Below, in pieces: positions 15,474 to 22,768 of a stretch of DNA of 29,330 bases. A program made the translations under genes and the position numbers. Positions within the stretch are counted from its first letter, which is position 1. Every line of letters starts with the position of its first letter. This stretch comes from Candidatus Ventricola intestinavium. GTDB lineage: Bacteria; Bacillota; Clostridia; Christensenellales; Aristaeellaceae. The DNA is taken from positions 1 through 29,330 of the forward strand of contig DVMG01000274.1 in the NCBI GenBank assembly GCA_018715105.1, in the 5' to 3' direction. The notes under the pieces are model-generated. The model ran no database searches. It was not told the origin of the DNA and saw only the letters and a list, made by a program, of their open reading frames with translations.

Positions 15474-16373
15474 ATGGAACTCAGGGAACTGGAATACATC
15501 GTCACCATCGCCAGGGAAGGCTCGATCAGCCGGGCCGCCGAGAGGCTTTACATGGCGCAGTCAAGCCTGAGCCAGTTTTTGCAGAAATATGAATCCGAAC
15601 TGGGCACTAAGCTCTTCATGCGCACAGCCAGCGGGGTGAGGCTCACCTATTCGGGGGAAGTTTTTGTCAAAGGCGCGAAGCAGATCCTCTTCCAATACCA
15701 CCAGCTCAGAGGAGAGCTGGGAGATATTGAGCAGCTGCGCAGCGGGCGCATCGAGTTTGGCATCAGCACCTATCGCGGCACCCACCTGCTGCCCCGGGTC
15801 ATGCGCCGGTTTTATGAGCTCTACCCGCAGGTGGAGGTGGTCATCCACGAGGAGCAAAGCAAGCGGCTGGAAGAGCGGATCGCCGCGGGGGAATTGGATA
15901 TGGCCCTCATCGTGCCCCAGGGAGAGGAAATCCCCTGCGATCCGGTGATGCGCGACGAGGTGTGCATTCTCGCCCATCCGCGCCATCCGGTGACAGCGCT
16001 GATTCAGCAGGATGAGACGGGCAACCCGTATGTGGATCTGCGGGAAGCGGCCAAGTTCCCCTTTTTTCTCTCCGGGCCAAGCACGATCCTCGGCGGCATG
16101 GCCGAAAGGATGTTTGCCGCCTGCGGCGCGTTTCCCAGGACGCTGTCGGCCGATATGAGCGTTGAGCTGTCGGCCGCCATGGCGCGGCAGGGGCTGGGGC
16201 TGGCTTTCACCTATCGCTCCTATGCGGAGGAATCTTCCGGGGTTCACTATCTGTCTATCGGGAAAGAGCGCGTCTATCTGGACCTGGCGCTGATCTATCC
16301 GGCGGGCGGCTATCAAAGCCGTGCGACCCGCGCGCTGGCAGAGCTGATCCGCCAGCACATGGCGGGGCCTTAA
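15474..16373 (+). CDS. LysR-family transcriptional regulator
   Basis: A 299-residue regulator of normal length. The N-terminal winged helix-turn-helix is at about 2-60 (LEYIVTIAREGSISRAAERL, then SSLSQFLQKYE), and a periplasmic-binding-protein-like effector domain spans about 90-295. LysR proteins usually activate a divergent gene when they bind a small acid. The divergent hydratase is therefore the likely target and its substrate or product the likely inducer; this is inference. GAGGAGGCGG lies just before the ATG. The gene runs into a convergent TldE gene across a 91-base gap. Confidence 0.93.
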   Translation: MELRELEYIVTIAREGSISRAAERLYMAQSSLSQFLQKYESELGTKLFMRTASGVRLTYSGEVFVKGAKQILFQYHQLRGELGDIEQLRSGRIEFGISTYRGTHLLPRVMRRFYELYPQVEVVIHEEQSKRLEERIAAGELDMALIVPQGEEIPCDPVMRDEVCILAHPRHPVTALIQQDETGNPYVDLREAAKFPFFLSGPSTILGGMAERMFAACGAFPRTLSADMSVELSAAMARQGLGLAFTYRSYAEESSGVHYLSIGKERVYLDLALIYPAGGYQSRATRALAELIRQHMAGP

Positions 16374-16400
16374 AAGCGGGAGAACGCGGGGACATCAAAA

Positions 16401-16421
16401 TTCCCCCCGCGCGGCGGGGAA
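16401..16421. terminator. Possible terminator between convergent lysR and tldE
   Basis: A GC-rich hairpin with TTCCCC/GGGGAA arms and a bulged CCG/CGG extension. On the minus strand it is followed by ATTTTG. The U-run on the plus strand is absent, so it mainly suits the TldE gene. Confidence 0.4.
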
Positions 16422-16464
16422 GCCCCGAGCCGCACAGGGGGAAAGCAGGGTGCAGACGAAACAA

Positions 16465-17799
16465 TCAGTCTTCGCCGGCGATGTTCAGCGCCCGGACCAT
16501 CACGGACGGGCTGCCGATGGGCGAGGCTTCAAAGAGCAGATCCGCGCCCACGCTCATCACGTCGCGAAGCAGCTGAAAGAAGTTTCCGGCAACGGTAAAC
16601 TGCTCCACGGCGCGTTCTATGCGCCCGCCCTGGATCAGGAAGCCGCGTGCCAGCAGGGAAAAATCGCCGCTGACGGGGTTGGCGCCGGCATGCAGGCCGC
16701 TCACTTCCGTCAGATACAGACCGTCGCCGAGGTTGAGGAGCATGTCTTCAAGCGACAGGCTGCCGGGAACGATATACAGGTTGGTGGGGGCGACCCGGCC
16801 GGAACCCGCGGCGTTTCCGGTTGTCCGAATGCCGGCCTTTCGGGCGGTTTTGCGGTTGTGCAGGAGGGTTTGAAGCACGCCGGCGTCCAGGATCTTCTTG
16901 GGAGCGGTGGCCGCGCCTTCCCGGTCAAAGGGGCAGCTGGCCAGCCCCCAGGGCATCAGCGGATCGTCCGTCAGCGTCAGGCAGGGGCTGGCGACGGTCT
17001 CCCCCTCGCGTCCGGCGAGCAGAGAGAGGCCCTTTTGCGCGTTGTCTGCGGAGAAAACACCGGCAAATGTGGAAAGCAGGTCGGCCATGGCGGCGTTTCG
17101 AATGACGACGGGATAGGTGCCGCTTTTCAGGCGGCCCGCGTTCAGCTTGGCCAATGCATCCTGGCAGCATGCCTCTGCAAGCGCTTCGGGGTCGATGGCG
17201 TCCAGGCTGTATCCCCAGCGGATTTCAAAGCCCGTCGCCGCCCGGTCCCCTTCTTTGGCGAGTGCGCCGGTGTAGGCATAGAGCATGTTGCTGTGATGGG
17301 AAAGATCAAGCCCCAGCGTGTTTTTCAGGCAGAAAACTTCGTCTGCCGAGGCAACGACGGTGTCATCCGGCGTGATGCGCGGATCCCGGTTCTGCATGAG
17401 CGCGTCAATTTTGCGCGCCAGGGCGATTTTGTCCTCCGCGCGAAGCGTGTCAAGCGCCGAAGCATCGTTGCACACCGTGCCGTAGCGCTCATCCGGCGGG
17501 AGGATATCGTCCTGCTCATCCGTCTCAATCAGCTGCGCGCTCTCGGCAACGCCGCGCACAAGCAGGCCGATGCTCTCCTCGTCGAGCGCCTGCGTGCTGC
17601 TGGTGCCGATGCGCCCGTTGACGCGGCCGCGCAGCGTGAGGCTGAGGCGTTCGCTGACCTGATAATCTTCCATATCGCCCCGGCGCATGCGCACGCTGAA
17701 GGCTTCGCTTTGCGTGTAGGCGATCTCCGCCGGGGCAATGCCTGCGGCGCTGGCCGCTTCAAACACGCGCTCGGCGAAGGATGCGATGTTCATTTCCAT
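16465..17799 (-). CDS. pmbA: TldE/PmbA-like metalloprotease subunit
   Basis: A 444-residue protein of the PmbA_TldD family without a HExxxH zinc motif, which marks it as the TldE (PmbA) partner rather than the catalytic chain. Recognisable parts are the N-terminal alpha/beta region with RRGDMEDYQVSERLSL, and the C-terminal barrel with GSGRVAPTNLYIVPGSL, VSGLHAGANPVSGDFSL and a final SPSVMVRAL. In studied bacteria TldE forms a heterodimer with TldD that cleaves unfolded short peptides, including modified leader peptides. The gene starts 10 bases after the tldD stop, so they are co-expressed in the expected order. No RiPP precursor is visible nearby. Confidence 0.9.
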   Translation of the reverse strand: MEMNIASFAERVFEAASAAGIAPAEIAYTQSEAFSVRMRRGDMEDYQVSERLSLTLRGRVNGRIGTSSTQALDEESIGLLVRGVAESAQLIETDEQDDILPPDERYGTVCNDASALDTLRAEDKIALARKIDALMQNRDPRITPDDTVVASADEVFCLKNTLGLDLSHHSNMLYAYTGALAKEGDRAATGFEIRWGYSLDAIDPEALAEACCQDALAKLNAGRLKSGTYPVVIRNAAMADLLSTFAGVFSADNAQKGLSLLAGREGETVASPCLTLTDDPLMPWGLASCPFDREGAATAPKKILDAGVLQTLLHNRKTARKAGIRTTGNAAGSGRVAPTNLYIVPGSLSLEDMLLNLGDGLYLTEVSGLHAGANPVSGDFSLLARGFLIQGGRIERAVEQFTVAGNFFQLLRDVMSVGADLLFEASPIGSPSVMVRALNIAGED

Positions 17800-17809
17800 G
17801 ATGGATCCC

Positions 17810-19195
17810 TCACTTTCCGCCGACCGTCAGAAGGCTGACGCGGATGGTCGGCTGACCGACATTGGTGGGCACGCTGCCGCTCAGGGAGCCGCACATGCCC
17901 TGGCCCATGGTCATCGTTTTGCCCACGCGGTCGATGCGCATGAGGATCTGCGCGCCTTTGCCGATCAGCGATGCGCCGCGCACGGGCGTGGTGATCTTTC
18001 CGTCCTGAACAAGATAGCCTTCCTGCACGGCGAAGTTGAATTCGCCCGTGGCCGGGTTGACGCTTCCGCCCCCCATCTGCGCGGCATAAAGCCCGTCGCC
18101 CATGGTGCGGATCATTTCCTGCTCGTCATCGTTCCCCGGCGCGATAAACGTGTTGCGCATGCGGCTTGTGGGGGCGTAGGCATAGCTCTCCCGGCGCGCG
18201 TTTCCGGTGGGCGCCATGCCCATCTTCAGGCCGTTGAGCCTGTCCACCATGTAGTTTTTGAGCACGCCGTTTTCAATGAGCACAAGGCGCGTGGTGGGCG
18301 TGCCCTCGTCGTCGATGTTTTCGCTGCCCCACTCGCCGGGCATGGTGCCATCGTCGATGGCGGTGACGCAGGGCGCGGCGATGGCCTGCCCCAGCTTGCC
18401 GCAGAATTCGCTCATGCCCGGCGCCACGCTTGTGGCCTCCAGGGAGTGGCCGCATGCCTCGTGGAAGATCACGCCGCCAAATCCCCCCGCGATCACGACC
18501 GGCATTTCTCCGGCGCGGCAGTATGGCGCGGTGAGCATGGTCACGGCGGTTTGAGCGGCTTTGCGGCCCACCGCCTCGGGATCCACGCGGGTTTCAAACA
18601 GTTCAAAGCCCATCAGCGCGCCGGGGTTATCGGTTCCGGTCTGGTTTTCCGTGCCGTCGCTGGCAACGGCGGAACACAGAAGACGGGTGTACACCCGTGT
18701 GTCGCCCGTATACAGCCCTTCGCTGTTGGCGATGAGCACATGCTGCTCCCGCGAGAGGAGCCCCGCGGTGACCTGCGTGATGCGGCTGTCCACCGCGCGG
18801 GCCGCGCTGTCCGCCGCACGCAGCACCTGTGCGCGCCGCCCGGCCGGCACATCGAGCGTAAGGCGCTCGACGGGATGGATGTTTGGATGTTCCTGAAGGG
18901 TGAGGACGATATCCCCGGCCGCCGCGGGCGAATCGGTCACGGCGGCCGCCGCGCGCTCCGCCGCGCGAAGAAGGCCGGCCTGTGAAACATCGCACGTGTA
19001 AACGTATATGGAGCGCAGCTTATCATAGACGCGGATGCCTGCCCCGCGCGGCCTTGACGTGGCCGCGTTTTCAATTCTTCCAGAGCGCAGCGTCATGGAA
19101 AAATGGCGCGAGTCCTCGTAAAAAATCTCGGCAAATGTGCCGCCGCGCGAGAGGGCGCGCGCAAGCACAAGCGAGCATGTGGCCTGTGTGATCAT
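17810..19195 (-). CDS. tldD: TldD metalloprotease, catalytic subunit
   Basis: A 461-residue zinc protease. The HExxxH motif is HEACGH (residues 245-250) within GGVIFHEACGHSLEA, and the third ligand is expected to be the cysteine in GQGMCGSLSG near 440, as in E. coli TldD. Other family sequences are ENIDDEGTP, MGGGSVNPATGEFNF and GKGAQIL. The length is slightly below the enterobacterial protein. It acts in the cytosol with TldE on unfolded peptides. AAGGAGG lies 7 bases upstream of the ATG, behind a good promoter. Confidence 0.93.
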   Translation of the reverse strand: MITQATCSLVLARALSRGGTFAEIFYEDSRHFSMTLRSGRIENAATSRPRGAGIRVYDKLRSIYVYTCDVSQAGLLRAAERAAAAVTDSPAAAGDIVLTLQEHPNIHPVERLTLDVPAGRRAQVLRAADSAARAVDSRITQVTAGLLSREQHVLIANSEGLYTGDTRVYTRLLCSAVASDGTENQTGTDNPGALMGFELFETRVDPEAVGRKAAQTAVTMLTAPYCRAGEMPVVIAGGFGGVIFHEACGHSLEATSVAPGMSEFCGKLGQAIAAPCVTAIDDGTMPGEWGSENIDDEGTPTTRLVLIENGVLKNYMVDRLNGLKMGMAPTGNARRESYAYAPTSRMRNTFIAPGNDDEQEMIRTMGDGLYAAQMGGGSVNPATGEFNFAVQEGYLVQDGKITTPVRGASLIGKGAQILMRIDRVGKTMTMGQGMCGSLSGSVPTNVGQPTIRVSLLTVGGK

Positions 19196-19242
19196 GAATT
19201 GCCTCCTTGCATGGAATCGGCCTGTTTGATCCGGATAAAATC

Positions 19243-19271
19243 AGTATACTCCGATAAAGGGAAAAAGTAAA
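19243..19271 (-). promoter_or_regulatory. Promoter of the tldD-tldE operon
   Basis: On the minus strand TTTACT (19266-19271), 17 bases, TATACT (19243-19248). The leader is about 40 bases. Confidence 0.7.
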
Positions 19272-19372
19272 CGGCCCTGAAAAGGATCGCCCGTCCAAAC
19301 GGCATTTTTTCCCGGATTTGCCGGCTTCATGCGGGCGCGCCGCCCCATGGCGCACACATTTTTGAAAACCCC

Positions 19373-19401
19373 TTGCGGGAAAACCGCGTTGCGTGTAGAA
19401 T
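19373..19401 (+). promoter_or_regulatory. Promoter of the unknown gene-parA-parB operon
   Basis: TTGCGG (19373-19378), 17 bases, TAGAAT (19396-19401). It gives a leader of about 60 bases before the unknown gene. No comparable promoter is seen directly before parA, so all three genes probably share this one. Confidence 0.65.
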
Positions 19402-19467
19402 AGTAAAAAGGATATGATGGCATGGATGTGCCGCAACGGAGGATGCCGCCCGCAGGGAGGGGACCAT

Positions 19468-19920
19468 ATGCCCGGCAGACTTGAACAGATCGAATCCATG
19501 ATCGGCGCGTGCTGGGGCCATGCGCTGCTTTGCGACAGCCCGGAGCTGGTGTACGCCGTCAATCAGATTCTCGTGCGCTTTGGCCGCACAGGGGATACGC
19601 TTTCCGTGCTCTGGCGCAGGCTGGACTCGCTGCTGTTCAACGCCGTCTATACGGCGACGGGGCGCTCCATGGTCGTTGCGCTGGATGACGGCCGCCGCCT
19701 GAGGGTGACCGGCGAGCAGATCCGCGATCTGTCCGACCGGCTGCTGGCGCTCTCGTATGCGCGCATGAACGTCAGCCCCAGCCTGCAGGATGCGCTGTAC
19801 GACTTTTCACGCGAGGGCTCCTTTGCCGCGATGCGCGAGCTGGTCAGGCGTTTTCCGCTTGAGGAGATGGAGCGCGCGTGCATTATGCAGGTGCTCGAAG
19901 AGAACAACCAGATGGCCTGA
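19468..19920 (+). CDS. Unknown 150-residue protein leading the parAB operon
   Basis: I do not recognise this protein. It has no signal peptide, membrane segment or cysteine motif (two scattered cysteines near the N-terminus only) and looks mainly helical with a short beta pair around MVVALDDGRRLRVTGEQI in the middle, which resembles a small cofactor- or nucleic-acid-binding insert but is not diagnostic. The C-terminal half is amphipathic (LQDALYDFSREGSFAAMREL). The ATG at 19468 is chosen for GGGAGGGG about 6 bases upstream; an in-frame ATG at 19414 has no RBS. It lies 42 bases before parA in the same direction under one promoter, which suggests a role with chromosome segregation or its regulation. 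Codon use matches its neighbours. Confidence 0.75.
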   Translation: MPGRLEQIESMIGACWGHALLCDSPELVYAVNQILVRFGRTGDTLSVLWRRLDSLLFNAVYTATGRSMVVALDDGRRLRVTGEQIRDLSDRLLALSYARMNVSPSLQDALYDFSREGSFAAMRELVRRFPLEEMERACIMQVLEENNQMA

Positions 19921-19962
19921 GCGCGCCGGGGCGGGCACGGGCTGTTGAGGATGAGGAATACC

Positions 19963-20721
19963 ATGGCAAGGATCATTGCAATCACCAACCAGAAAGGCGG
20001 CGTCGGCAAGACGACCACCAGCGTCAATCTTTCCGCCTGCGTGGCCGCCGAAGGGCGGCGCGTGCTTGTGGTGGATGCCGACCCGCAGGGCAACACGTCC
20101 AGCGGGCTGGGGGTGCGCGTCAGGGAAAAGACGCCCACCATCTATGAGGTGATGGCCGGAAACGTGCGCCTTGAGGACGCGCTCGTGAAGACCGCGCAGG
20201 ATAACCTGATGCTGCTCCCTTCGGATATCCGCCTGGCCGGCGCAGAGATCGAGCTGGCAGATATGGACAGGCGCGAGCATGTCATCGCGCAGGCGCTTTC
20301 CCCTGCCGCAGACCGGTTTGACGAGATTTTTATCGACTGTCCGCCTTCACTGGGGCTGATCACGCTCAACGCGCTGTGTGCGGCGGACGGCGTGCTGATC
20401 CCCATCCAATGCGAGTATTACGCGCTGGAGGGAGTCAGCGCCCTGATGGGCACCATTCAGAAAGTGCAGCGGATCAACCGGCACCTGACCCTTGAAGGCG
20501 TCGTCCTTACGATGCTGGATGCGCGCACCAATCTGGGCATTCAGGTTGCGCAGGAGGTGCGCAAGGTCTTTAAGGGCAAGGTTTACAACACCGTGATTCC
20601 GCGCAACGTGCGCCTGGGCGAAGCGCCCAGCCACGGCCTGCCCATCCACCTGTATGATCCGCGCTCGCTGGGCGCGCAGAGCTATCAGCAGCTGGCCCGC
20701 GAGTTTCTAAGCAGAATGTGA
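19963..20721 (+). CDS. parA: Chromosome-partitioning ATPase ParA (Soj)
   Basis: A 252-residue deviant-Walker ATPase. The P-loop is KGGVGKTT (11-18) with the signature lysine K11, the A' motif is VVDADPQGNTSSGLG, and Walker B is IFIDCPPSLG. It is a small chromosomal Soj-type protein without the N-terminal DNA-binding domain of plasmid ParA. It binds DNA non-specifically as an ATP dimer and is driven by ParB. The ATG at 19963 has GAGG 6 bases upstream; an ATG at 19945 sits directly on a GAGG and is unlikely. In the same operon as parB, 87 bases upstream of it. Confidence 0.94.
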   Translation: MARIIAITNQKGGVGKTTTSVNLSACVAAEGRRVLVVDADPQGNTSSGLGVRVREKTPTIYEVMAGNVRLEDALVKTAQDNLMLLPSDIRLAGAEIELADMDRREHVIAQALSPAADRFDEIFIDCPPSLGLITLNALCAADGVLIPIQCEYYALEGVSALMGTIQKVQRINRHLTLEGVVLTMLDARTNLGIQVAQEVRKVFKGKVYNTVIPRNVRLGEAPSHGLPIHLYDPRSLGAQSYQQLAREFLSRM

Positions 20722-20808
20722 CGGGAAAAAAGGCGAAGTCCGCAAAAATCCCGCGCTGAGGCCGCGGCGAGGCCCGCAGATCCGTTAAAATAGGAAGAGG
20801 ATTGAATC

Positions 20809-21696
20809 ATGGCGAAGAAAATGGGGTTGGGCAGAGGGCTGAGCGCTATCCTGCCGGATGTGGAAGAGGTTGTGGAATCCGTCGACGCGGCGGGCGGCGA
20901 AGGCGCCGCGCCGCTGCCGGCCGGTGCCGTGGTTGAGATCCCGGTGGGGGAGATCGATCCCAACCGAAACCAGCCGCGTAAGAAGTTTGACGATGAGGCG
21001 CTGCTTGCCCTGGCGGAGTCCATCCGTCATAATGGGGTGATTTCCCCGATTCTCGTGGCGCGTGAGGGCGCGCGCTACACGATCATTGCCGGGGAGAGGC
21101 GCTGGCGCGCCGCGAAACTGGCCAATCTGGACTCCATTCCCGCCCTTGTCCGCGAGTGGGACGACGTGCGCCGGCAGGAAGCCGCGCTGGTGGAGAACAT
21201 TCAGCGCGAAGACCTCAACGCCATTGAGGAGGCGCGCGGCATTGACCGGCTGATGAATGAATGCGCGCTCACGCAGGAAGCGGTCGCGGCCCGGCTGGGC
21301 CGCAGCCGCAGCGCTGTGGCCAATCTGCTCCGGCTTTTAAACCTGCCGGCCAAAGTTCAGGCCGCCGTGATCGACGGCACGCTCTCGGCGGGGCATGCGC
21401 GCGTGCTCGCGGGCATAGAAGACGGAGAAAGGCAGGCTGCCCTGTTTGCCAAAACGCTTCAGTTTGGCTGGTCGGTGCGCCAGCTGGAGGCGGCGGCGAA
21501 AAACGCTCCTGAAAAAAAGGAAAAGCAGCGGCGCGAGCCCCTGCCCGTGGAATACACGGAGCTTCAGGACCGCCTGCGCGCGGCCACGGGCCTGCGCGTC
21601 ACCCTGGAGGGATCTGCCCGGAAGGGGCGCATCGTGCTTCAGTACGAGAGCGAAGAAGAGCTCCAGCGGCTGTGGGACTGGATGGACAGGGCGTAA
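20809..21696 (+). CDS. parB: Chromosome-partitioning protein ParB (Spo0J)
   Basis: A 295-residue CTP-dependent DNA clamp. Visible parts: N-terminal KMGLGRGLSAIL (ParA-contact region), the ParB/Srx nucleotide domain with IDPNRNQPRKKF (about 50-60) and GERRWRAA (95-102), VENIQREDLNAIEEA, the helix-turn-helix LTQEAVAARLGRSRSAVANL (about 154-173) that reads parS, and a C-terminal dimerisation domain after a basic linker. Length and order are normal. The RBS is AGGAAGAGG. I could not find a parS match in this window. A terminator follows after a small direct-repeat cluster. Confidence 0.94.
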   Translation: MAKKMGLGRGLSAILPDVEEVVESVDAAGGEGAAPLPAGAVVEIPVGEIDPNRNQPRKKFDDEALLALAESIRHNGVISPILVAREGARYTIIAGERRWRAAKLANLDSIPALVREWDDVRRQEAALVENIQREDLNAIEEARGIDRLMNECALTQEAVAARLGRSRSAVANLLRLLNLPAKVQAAVIDGTLSAGHARVLAGIEDGERQAALFAKTLQFGWSVRQLEAAAKNAPEKKEKQRREPLPVEYTELQDRLRAATGLRVTLEGSARKGRIVLQYESEEELQRLWDWMDRA

Positions 21697-21761
21697 CGCC
21701 TGCGCGGCCTGGAAGACGCGTTCTTGCAGCCGTGTGATTGGAAATCGGACGGATATCGGAT

Positions 21762-21791
21762 GGATAAAGGAAGGATAAAGAAAGGATAAAG
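21762..21791. repeat. Three GGATAAAG direct repeats at 11-base spacing
   Basis: GGATAAAG occurs at 21762-21769, 21773-21780 and 21784-21791, with linkers GAA-like triplets between. The opposite strand reads CTTTATCC, whose TTATCC core is shared with DnaA boxes, but none is a full TTATCCACA. It sits between parB and the terminator. Confidence 0.8.
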
Positions 21792-21824
21792 CGCCCCCGC
21801 AGCCAAAGGCTGCGGGGGCGCTTT
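21788..21824. terminator. Bidirectional terminator after parB and the ferredoxin gene
   Basis: A perfect 17-bp stem beginning AAAGCGCCCCCGCAGCC (21788-21804), loop AAA, and its complement ending in TTT (21808-21824). It serves the convergent parAB and ferredoxin operons. Confidence 0.85.
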
Positions 21825-21846
21825 GCGCTGTCATCACGGGTCCGTC

Positions 21847-22617
21847 TTATGTTTTTCCGAGAATCAATTCCGGCTCTTTGCGCTCGGCACAGGCTTTTTT
21901 CAGTTTGCGCCCGACGAGCGCCAACGCCACCGGGCTGAGCGAACGCGCGTGCTGCGGGCATATGGCTACGCAGCGCATGCAGGTGATGCAGGCTTTTTCA
22001 TCCGTGAGGGCGGGGTTTTCCCGGGGGATGGCGCCCGCCGGGCACAGGGTTGCACATTTGCCGCAGCCCGTGCACCGCCGGCTTGTCCTGGGATGCATGG
22101 GCACGCCGCCATAGGGACGCAGCCGGGCCTTTTCGGGCAGATCAACGGGAACCGGGGCATCCGCGCTCAGCAGCGAGCGGATTTCTCTGCCGAAGCGTGC
22201 GAGCGTGCGCGCATCTTCGTCATCGGGCCTGCCGGCGGCAATGGAGCGCACAATGCTGTGCTCCGCGATGGCCCGGACCGCAGCTACGGGGAAAAAACCC
22301 GCTGCCCTGGCGATATCCCGCAGCTCCGGAAGCGTGTCCTCGTCGCTGCGGTTGCCGTAGACGCTTACGAGCACGGCCCGCGCGCCTCCTCCCCGAATGG
22401 AAGCCAGATGCCGCGCGGCGATTTCCGGCACGCGGCCGCCAAAGGAAGGGACGGCGATCACGCAGACATCATCCTGTGTCAGGCAAAGATCCCGCTGTCC
22501 ATGCAGTGTCAGGGAAAGATCCACATAGTCTGCATCCCCGGCGATGGCCTCGGTCAGCAGAGAAGCGGCCTTTCGGACACCGCCTGTGGGGCTGAAAAAG
22601 AGAACGGTAGGGCGCAT
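21847..22617 (-). CDS. Flavodoxin-like protein with two [4Fe-4S] clusters (EFR1-type ferredoxin)
   Basis: A 256-residue electron-transfer protein. The N-terminal 150 residues look like a flavodoxin fold: FFSPTGGVRKAA (8-19) is the FMN phosphate loop and VPSFGGRVP (57-64) the second FMN loop. The C-terminal part has two cluster motifs, C182-C185-C188-C192 in CTGCGKCATLCP and C210-C213-C216-C220 in CITCMRCVAICP. Such proteins shuttle low-potential electrons in anaerobes; the partner is unknown. The ATG at 22615-22617 is chosen for the AAGGGGG 6 bases upstream and because it begins the first strand; the longer reading to 22659 crosses the promoter leader. It is a single gene with its own promoter and terminator. 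Confidence 0.88.
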   Translation of the reverse strand: MRPTVLFFSPTGGVRKAASLLTEAIAGDADYVDLSLTLHGQRDLCLTQDDVCVIAVPSFGGRVPEIAARHLASIRGGGARAVLVSVYGNRSDEDTLPELRDIARAAGFFPVAAVRAIAEHSIVRSIAAGRPDDEDARTLARFGREIRSLLSADAPVPVDLPEKARLRPYGGVPMHPRTSRRCTGCGKCATLCPAGAIPRENPALTDEKACITCMRCVAICPQHARSLSPVALALVGRKLKKACAERKEPELILGKT

Positions 22618-22688
22618 GGCGATCCCCCTTTTTGTGAGGGGCGGCCCGGCGTTGGCCACGCCGCCCGGATCAACAGGTTTTCCCCTTT

Positions 22689-22717
22689 ATTTTACCACCG
22701 GCGCGCCCGGCAGGCAA
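22689..22717 (-). promoter_or_regulatory. Promoter of the flavodoxin-ferredoxin gene
   Basis: On the minus strand TTGCCT (22712-22717), 17 bases, TAAAAT (22689-22694). The -35 directly follows the U-tract of the esterase terminator. A GC-rich inverted repeat with GGGCGGC/GCCGCCC arms lies in the leader. Confidence 0.6.
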
Positions 22718-22724
22718 GAGAAAA

Positions 22725-22749
22725 GCCGCGGCGGAAATTCCGCCACGGC
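22725..22749 (-). terminator. Terminator of the esterase gene
   Basis: On the minus strand GCCGTGGCGGAA pairs with TTCCGCCGCGGC through one G-U wobble, followed by CTTTTCTC. It lies 20 bases after the esterase stop. Confidence 0.75.
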
Positions 22750-22768
22750 CCTGGTGAAAAGCTGGGGT

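Noticed and set aside
18980..19005. A CACGTG core that might be a parS site
   Set aside because: The flanks do not form the TGTTTCACGTGAAACA-type palindrome; only the central six bases match. It also lies inside tldD.
16465..19195. TldD/TldE as part of a RiPP (peptide antibiotic) cluster
   Set aside because: No precursor peptide, modification enzyme or dedicated exporter gene is adjacent. The pair looks like the common housekeeping version.
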